Origin: Nageia nagi
Taxonomy: Eukaryota > Pinophyta
Direction: 5' to 3'
Length of the DNA: 64,000 nucleotides
Assembly (NCBI GenBank): GCA_050084985.1
Contig: JBITNC010000001.1
Coordinates: forward strand, 138,198,001 to 138,262,000
Below are positions 58,267-64,000 of the stretch, piece after piece (position 1 is the stretch's first letter; every line of letters starts with the position of its first letter). The notes under the pieces were generated by a model. It had not been told where the DNA came from, did not search any database, and saw only the letters and a list, made by a program, of their open reading frames with translations. Made by a program: the position numbers and the translations under genes.

Positions 58267-58740
58267 GTAAGTACCTTTGGCAATATAGTTAAGATATCAT
58301 TAATATATGGTGGGACTACTTTGAATATTACCACCACTCACTTGCTTTCATAGTTTGATCTGACTTACTACCTGTAAGAGAAGAGACTACCATGAGAGTT
58401 AAGGGGTTTGATGGCATTCTAAAGAAATGTGCAAGAATCATCACACTTATAATTAAAGTAGGAAACAAGATACTTTAGACCCTCTTATATATTACAGATG
58501 AAAACCTTCTTTTAATTTCATTCTTGGAAGACCTTGGATAGATGACATGGAAGGAGTAGCATCCACTTTGCATAAATATTTTAAGTTCTATTTTGAAGGA
58601 AATGTTTATAAGGTAGAAGTAGATGAGCAAATAGCCAAGTATTACAATTATGTTCTCCCTAAGAGATTTATTTTGTATGATGTGAAAGATGAGGCTATCC
58701 TAGTTAAGAATGATTAGATCTATAGAAAATCATTATAGAG
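58267..58740 (+). pseudogene. Aspartic protease region of the Tat-lineage element
   Basis: After the gag stop the frame reads KISLIYGGTTLNITTTHLLS, corresponding to the protease active site (V)DGGSSLNI, with the catalytic aspartate changed to tyrosine. Then come MRVKGFDGILKKCARII and, after a shift, FNFILGRPWIDDMEGVASTL, the usual LLGRPWIHDM..V.ST block, and VYKVEVDEQIAKYYNY. The lost aspartate alone would abolish polyprotein cutting. Confidence 0.78.
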
Positions 58741-59310
58741 AATTAACATCCAGGATATTAGGTTTGGTTCTTACAACATTGCGGATGTTAATAACATCAA
58801 TCTAAAGAGAAATTTGATGGATGGTAGGAGGATTAGGAAAAGGACCGCTCATGCTCCTTTGAGCTCCATAAAGACTATCGACGATCATCTTTAGAGGAAA
58901 TCATGAAGGACAACAAATGTTGCATCATTTCATACCATGGAAATGGTCATGATGGTCTAGTTAGTTGTCCATTATTAACGCAAGAAGATGAATGGGTAAG
59001 AGATGATCAAAATTGATTTATTATTGAATGTGAAATAGATGATGAAGATGCAATACATGCTATAGACTTATTTGAGAATGATGATGCTTTTTTAGAATCT
59101 ATGGGTGCTAGAAATGAATATCCAGCTAGGCATGAAAAGAGAACTCACAAACATTATCTAGATGTACATGCTTGCTTTGGTGAATCTATGGAGGATAAAA
59201 TTGAAGGGTTGGAAGAGTTTCCATTTCCCACACTATTAGAATCAAATATGACTTGGTTGAATAAAGAGATAGAGGAGGTCAACATTGGTTCTCAAGAGAC
59301 ACCATGATTC
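58741..59310 (+). other. Decayed spacer between protease and RT
   Basis: Coding-like but broken sequence. The open piece at 59101-59307 reads HKHYLDVHACFGESMEDKIE and LEEFPFPTLLESN, an acidic linker of unknown role. No domain is recognised. Confidence 0.45.
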
Positions 59311-60300
59311 TTAAAAATAGGTAAGATCCTTGAGAAACCTTTGTAAAATGAGTTGATTCAATATTTTCATGATTATTACAAATTATTTGCATGGTAATAT
59401 AAAGATATGCTTGGATTAAATAAAAATTTTGTAGTACATAACATAGTTGTTGAAGAAGGAGCAATTATTGTAAGGCATAAATTGAGAAAGATGCCTTTTC
59501 AGATTTCTTTACTAGTCAAAAAGGAAATTGAGAAACTATTGGAAGCTAGTTTTATTTGACCCATTGATTATTTAGAATAGATGGTTAATGTAATTTTGGT
59601 GAAAAATACTACAAGTGAAATTAGAGTATGTACTAATTTCAGAGATCTTAATAAAGCATGTTTGAAAGATGATTTCCCACTACCCAACATAGACATGATC
59701 ATTAATAGTTTGGCAAGTTATGAGATGTTATCATTTATGGATGGATTTTTAGGATATAATTAAATCAAAATTAAAGAAAGTGATTAGTAATAAATATCCT
59801 TTAGAACTCCTTGGGGCAACTTTTGCTACAAGGTAATGTCATTTACTCTTAAGAATGTAGGGGCCACATATCAAGAAGAATGAATTCATAGCAATGATAG
59901 CCTGGTTTCATTACTTCATTCATAAAATAGTAGAGGTATATGTAGATGATATCTTGATAAAATCAAAGAATAAATAAGACCATGCCAAGGATCTAAGAGC
60001 AGCATTTGAAAGAATGAAATAGTATAAGTTAAGAATCAAGCCTCAAAAATATGTATTTAGGGTATCCTTAGAAAAACTCTTAGGGCACATTATCTCTAAT
60101 AGAGGAGTTGAAGTGGATCCAAAGAAAATTAAAGCCATCATAGAAATGTATCCTCCTACAAATATTAAGCAATTGAGAAGCCTCCAAGGTAAGATTGAAG
60201 CTATTAGAAGATTCATTTGTCAGTTAACCAATAAGATAGCTCTTATGTCTCATTTACTTAAGAAAGAAGTTGAGTTTAAATGGGATGTTAAGTATTAAGA
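59311..60300 (+). pseudogene. Reverse transcriptase of the Tat-lineage element
   Basis: Readable blocks in order: YFHDYYKLFAW, VRHKLRKMPFQISLLVKKEI, KLLEASFI then PIDYLE, RVCTNFRDLNKACLKDDFPL, LSFMDGFLGYN, FRTPWGNFCYKVMSFTLKN, VYVDDILIKSKNK (YVDD near 59937), and the thumb LLGHIISNRGVEVDPKKIKA with LRSLQGKIEAIRRFI. Stops replace R and W in FI(R)PIDYLE(W) and Q in GYN(Q)IKI. It copies element RNA into DNA. Confidence 0.88.
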
Positions 60301-60664
60301 AGCATTTGATAGAATAAAAGAGTATTTGGTACATCCACTAGTATTAGCTCCATATAGGCATGGAGAACCTCTTTGGCTCTATGTCTCAACTACAGAACAT
60401 GCATTTAGGGTAATGTTGGTAAAGAAGGAAGAAGATGGTAAAGAGAGAGTAGTCTATTTTATTAGCAAAATATTGAAAGAATATAAAACCAGGTACACAC
60501 CCATTGAGAAGTTATGTCAATGTATAGTGTTTGCTACTGAGAGGTTGAGGCATTATATGATTAATAGCACAACACACGTACTTACTCAAGTAGACCCATT
60601 AAGATATATGATGTCAAAACCATGCCTCAATGGAAGGGAAACAAAATGGATCATGCTACTTTAG
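60301..60664 (+). pseudogene. RT-linked RNase H
   Basis: The frame at 60326 reads HPLVLAPYRHGEPLWLYVST, TEHAFRVMLVKKEEDGKERV, VYFISKILKEYKTRYTPIEK and ATERLRHYMINSTTHVLTQ. This is the RNase H-like domain directly after RT in gypsy pol, here almost intact, then fading at VDPLRYMMSKP into a stop. Confidence 0.85.
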
Positions 60665-60859
60665 GAGTTTGACCTCATGTTTAAGAAACAAAAATTAGTT
60701 AAAGGGTAGGCAATCATAGATTTTATTGCAGAGTTTCTCGTGAAATATAGTACAGAACTTAGAGAAGAATTTTAGGACAAATGTGGTTTGGAAAAAACCA
60801 TAGAATGTATAGAAGAGGACCATTTGTAGCCTTCTTTTGAAGAAAATAAGAACACTAAC

Positions 60860-61270
60860 ATTCCTTTTTCAAAGTGTCAAAACTTTATAAAATGTATTTT
60901 GATGGATCATGGTGTATGCAAGGTTTAGGAGCAAGAATAGCATTGATATCACCTCAGAATGATGTTATTCCTATATTGTACAAACTATCATTTGAATGCA
61001 CTAACAATATGGTAGAATATGAAGCTTTCATATTAGGATTGAAAGCAGCTATAGAGATTGTTATTACACATTTGTATATTTATGGGGATTCACAGCTGAT
61101 AGTGAATCAAGTCAATGAGATCTACAATACCAAGGATGAGAAGCTTATTCCATATAAAGTCCTTATTGCAAAAATTCTAACTTTCTTTGAAGAGTATTGA
61201 TTAGAAAACATTCCAAGGAATAATAATAGGTTGGTTGATGCAATGTCAAGTGCAAATTCACTTATACCAA
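60860..61270 (+). pseudogene. Second, archaeal-type RNase H (aRNH)
   Basis: The frame at 60874 reads YKMYFDGSWCMQGLGARIAL, ISPQNDVIPILYKLSFECTN, NMVEYEAFILGLKAAIEIV and IYGDSQLIVNQVNEIYNTKD. The catalytic set D (in YFDGS), E (in VEYEA) and D (in YGDSQ) is present. The last part after the stop at 61198 reads NRLVDAMSSANS. A second RNase H between the RT-linked one and integrase is known in the Tat lineage (Ogre, Retand and relatives). It may improve removal of RNA during reverse transcription. Confidence 0.88.
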
Positions 61271-61399
61271 TTGAGATAGAAGGTAGGGAGACTACTTTCA
61301 TTATCAAGAACTTGGGTATCCCATCAATTATTGAGGAGGACCTAAAAATGGTATGTGTTGCTCAAAAGGTTGGTTACGAAGTAAGTCCTTAGTACCAAC

Positions 61400-61764
61400 A
61401 CATATTCAAATATTTGAGGGATAACTTTATTGATGCCACACTTGATAAGAGAGAACATATTAGAATAAGAAGGCTTGCTATGAAATATGTCATTATTGGT
61501 GATATACTTTATAAAATATCATTTAATGGTATTCTTTTAAGATGTCTTTATGATGAGGAAATTCAAACAACATTAGAGCATGCTCATGGAGGGGCATGTG
61601 GAGGTCATTTCAACGGGAGATCAATTTATGACAAATTGATTAGGATGGGTTATTGGTGGCCCACCATGGAACATGATTGTTGTGCATATAAATTATCTAC
61701 ATTGGATGGGGGCATTCTCAAAAATCCTATCAATGCTAGGCACCTAAAGAAGTATCACATTTAG
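61400..61764 (+). pseudogene. Integrase with the catalytic core deleted
   Basis: The frame reads MRDNFIDATLDKREHIRIRR, YVIIGDILYKISFNGILLRC, HAHGGACGGHFNGRSIYDKL and MGYWWPTMEHDC, the zinc-binding domain with its H..H..C..C pattern (HAHGG, GGHF, CC). It then passes directly into LDGGILKNPINARHLKKYHI and a stop, the very end of gypsy pol. The whole DDE core and GPY region, about 900 bases in relatives, are missing, and the fusion is in frame. Without the core it could not integrate by itself. Confidence 0.85.
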
Positions 61765-61964
61765 GCGACCTATGGGTCGTCTTATGCATTTGTTTTTATA
61801 AGAATGTTACTATAGGAGTAAGCATGGAATAGATGGTAAAAAATCCAAAATAGAAGTTCATTTCAATATCAAAAGAGGAGTTCCAATGCTCCATTTTAGC
61901 AGAAAAGTATCACCCATGGTCCTATTTTACAATTAGAAATAGTAAAAAAAAAAAACAAAAATCA

Positions 61965-62195
61965 TCAGATACCACTTGGTGCAAAGTTTCAACTCTTAGA
62001 TCATAGGATTTGCATGCCTCTTGGTGTAGAGTTTTAGCTCTCATATTTTCATGCCTCTTGGAAGAGCTTTAGCTCCATCCCTCATTGCAATATACCTCTT
62101 GGTGTAGAGTTTTAGCTCTCATACTCATTGCAATATGCCTCTTGGTGGAGTCTTAGCTCCTAACTTTATCATTATGCCTCTTGGTAGGAAGTACA
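61965..62195. repeat. Minisatellite in the gypsy 3' non-coding region
   Basis: Six copies of a unit with core GCCTCTTGGTGTAGAGTTTT and AGCTCTCAT, spacing about 30-45 bases because the linker (TCATTGCAATAT) varies. It sits between the end of pol and the polypurine tract. Confidence 0.9.
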
Positions 62196-62603
62196 ACTTC
62201 CATAAGATCAATGGATAGAACCATCAGTGACATGATATGGTTGTATTCCACATATCAAAGTATATCAAAAAATATGGGTAATTATCATCAATGACCTATT
62301 GATAGATGGATATGGACCCTAGAACTTGTTCTTTTGTAGATTATCATTGAAGCTCATGGAGCACATCAAAACCAACTAGGAGCAACATGATGGATGTCAT
62401 ATGAGGGGGTTTTCTTAAACTCATACCTTTTATCAATATTATTTCTTATCTTTCTTATATCATTATCATATATCAGTATCAAAATAGATTGATTAGTGTT
62501 GGTATTATGCTTTTCAATACATATCAGAATTTGATTGCTATGATATCATGGTTATATTTTGAATGAAAAATCTCAACGCACCTAGTGATTTTCAATTTCT
62601 CAT

Positions 62604-62619
62604 CCAAAGTGGGGCATTT
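62604..62619 (+). promoter_or_regulatory. Polypurine tract of the Tat-lineage element
   Basis: CCAAAGTGGGGCATTT precedes the 3' LTR. Sequence and position match the tracts at 42350 and 55023. Confidence 0.75.
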
Positions 62620-63395
62620 TTTTATCACCTAAAATTAATTTATGCATTTAATTAATACATTAGAAATTATGTTCCCTCACATATACACATCTAGTTTAAG
62701 AATATTAATGTTATTTTAGATATGATCAATATATATCATTGACTTCCTATATTCTTGTTTATGTAGGTACATGTTGACATAAGGAGTAGGTCATATTATT
62801 ATCTATATAAATAGGGATATAATAGTAAGTCCACATCAAGGAGATACATTATCCCATATATAGTCTTGATGATGTCAATTCTTTAGGTGTCTCTTAACAC
62901 TACCATTCAAGGTTGGGTTTGTGTACTTCCTTATGCGAGCATCTTGATGATTGTTAGCTTATCTGAGTATTAAATTGAGATCATAAAGAGTCTATGTGGA
63001 AGCATAGAGTTAGTTTGGAATGGAATACAATCTAATCAAGACCACTAATTCCCCTCTATAGAGGAAAATAGACCATTGATGCTCCTTTTGAACATGAAAT
63101 AGATTGCCCGTAGCCCTCTTTTTGTATCATCTTGCTCCATGACTTTACGTGAAGACTCCATTAGTTGTTGAGGCTTCATAATTACCTTCCTTTCATTGAT
63201 ATTAGGTACATTCCATGAGGTAAGTACACAAACTCAATCTTGTTTATGTCATTTTGATTCCAATTATTCATTATCTTCTATATTAGATTGTCTTGTTATA
63301 AATTGCTATCTATTAGCTTAGAATTTACAAATATTCTTTCAGGATTATAGGTATTCATTTATTTGCATTCTTGAATACACTTTTATTTGTAAATA
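62620..63395 (+). repeat. 3' LTR
   Basis: It starts TTTTATCACCTAAAATT (TT in place of TG) and ends TGTAAATA (TA in place of CA). The TATA box TATATAAATAG is at 62804-62814. It pairs with 55894-56673. Confidence 0.93.
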
Positions 63396-63400
63396 GTATC

Positions 63401-64000
63401 TTATAAAGATTTTGATAAGTATTTTCATGTAAATAATAAAGCTTTTTTAAAAAATATATAACTAATAACTAGTTGATTTAATATTATAGTATTATGGAAA
63501 ATATATAGAATAAATACAAAATGTGGACTAAGGCACATGCACATCCAAGATTGGACTACCTTTGTGGTTTGCACCTACATATTAGTAGGTATGATAGATT
63601 ATTCTTGGAATTTGTAATAAACATATAAGTGCTATATTGATATTGTTCAATAAATCCATTTATATAGAGAACATCCTTGTTTATAATGAAATATTTCTTA
63701 TTTTATAAGATGTATAATAAATATATAGATAGATAACACTATATGATACTTTATTATTAGCCAATAGTTAATGAATGAAACCGTGAAATAAAAGATAAAA
63801 AGCACCTAACACTAATATATAGCATATGTTATTTCTAGCATAATAAGACATCATTTTCCTCAAAAACTATTTTTCCCTAAAGAAAGTAAAGAATCAATTT
63901 GTTTACCTCTTTTTTGTTATCATAAAATTACTCTCTATGCAAAAAAGAACTAAAACCAACTAAGTACTAAAGTTTACTTAGTTTAGATTATGGTCACTTT
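63401..64000. other. Right flank of the Tat-lineage element
   Basis: This should be the rest of the older LTR cut at 55893, because it adjoins the duplicated GTATC. The partner LTR is absent, so this cannot be checked here. No gene is seen. Confidence 0.4.

Larger units (their letters stand above)
55894..63395 (+). mobile_element. Near full-length Ty3/gypsy element, Tat lineage, 7.5 kb
   Basis: LTRs of 780 and 776 bases flank gag, protease, RT, RNase H, a second (archaeal-type) RNase H and the remains of integrase, all on the plus strand. The second RNase H after the RT-linked one is diagnostic for the Tat lineage of plant gypsy elements. A primer site follows the 5' LTR, a polypurine tract precedes the 3' LTR, and a 5-bp duplication surrounds the whole. 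Many stops and a deletion of the integrase core show that it is dead. In the first 150 bases the LTRs differ at about one base in twelve by hand alignment, so it is younger than the other gypsy copies here but not recent. Confidence 0.92.
55889..63400. other. Target site duplication GTATC on both sides of a gypsy element
   Basis: GTATC at 55889-55893 is repeated exactly at 63396-63400, immediately outside the two LTRs. A 5-bp duplication is what gypsy integrase leaves, so the limits of this insertion are fixed to the base. Confidence 0.9.

Overview
This window looks like nuclear DNA of a land plant, most likely a seed plant with a large, repeat-swollen genome. A conifer or other gymnosperm would fit, but that is an inference from low gene density and deep nesting of decayed retroelements; no marker in the window proves it. 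The DNA is AT-rich, has no operon-like organisation, and is mostly LTR retrotransposons in different stages of decay.

Layout. Bases 1-2792 hold the 3' part of a Ty1/copia element (integrase end, reverse transcriptase, RNase H, 3' LTR) whose long frame is broken by one TAG. A degraded hAT transposase C-terminus follows on the minus strand. Bases about 6187-7291 contain the only recognisable host gene, PIG-C/GPI2 (GlcNAc-PI synthesis in the ER, first step of GPI-anchor assembly), preceded closely by a short unidentified exon-like ORF. Both the N-terminal frameshift in PIG-C and the upstream ORF deserve attention. Bases 8.2-21.8 kb hold chromovirus and Tat-like gypsy fragments and several minisatellites. 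Bases 21797-26318 are a minus-strand non-autonomous LTR element with a tRNA-Met primer site. Bases 26.3-29.3 kb carry remnants of an En/Spm-type plant transposase and of a host gene resembling the plant NT-C2 (EEIG1/EHBP1-like) family.

Bases 29393-43003 are one old Ty3/gypsy element. A second LTR element of about 6.6 kb (33542-40142), with roughly 2 kb LTRs and a non-coding interior, is inserted in its polymerase gene, and the polymerase reading frame resumes across the insertion. Bases 43.4-45.75 kb are satellite-like (microsatellite, a 20-bp array, a 24/30-bp array). Bases 48.4-53.0 kb contain relics of a MULE transposase, a PPR protein, a gypsy integrase and a plant mobile domain protein. 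Bases 55894-63395 are an almost complete gypsy element with matched LTRs, a perfect 5-bp target duplication (GTATC), dual RNase H domains and a deleted integrase core. It sits inside the LTR of a still older element whose LTR start is at 55037.

How the pieces relate. Nothing here forms a working multi-gene system. The gypsy pieces (12.2-14.7, 29.4-43.0, 51.7-55.9 and 55.9-63.4 kb, and probably the minus-strand remnant at 17.4-18.6 kb) share LTR starts of the type TGTT(A/G)(A/T)CACCTAAA or TGCCTAAAAATG and related proteins, so they look like one lineage. The second, archaeal-type RNase H in the youngest copy points to the Tat lineage. Four of them carry tandem arrays with unrelated monomers between pol and the 3' LTR. 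I found no tRNA, rRNA or CRISPR. No search was run; family names rest on motifs read by eye.
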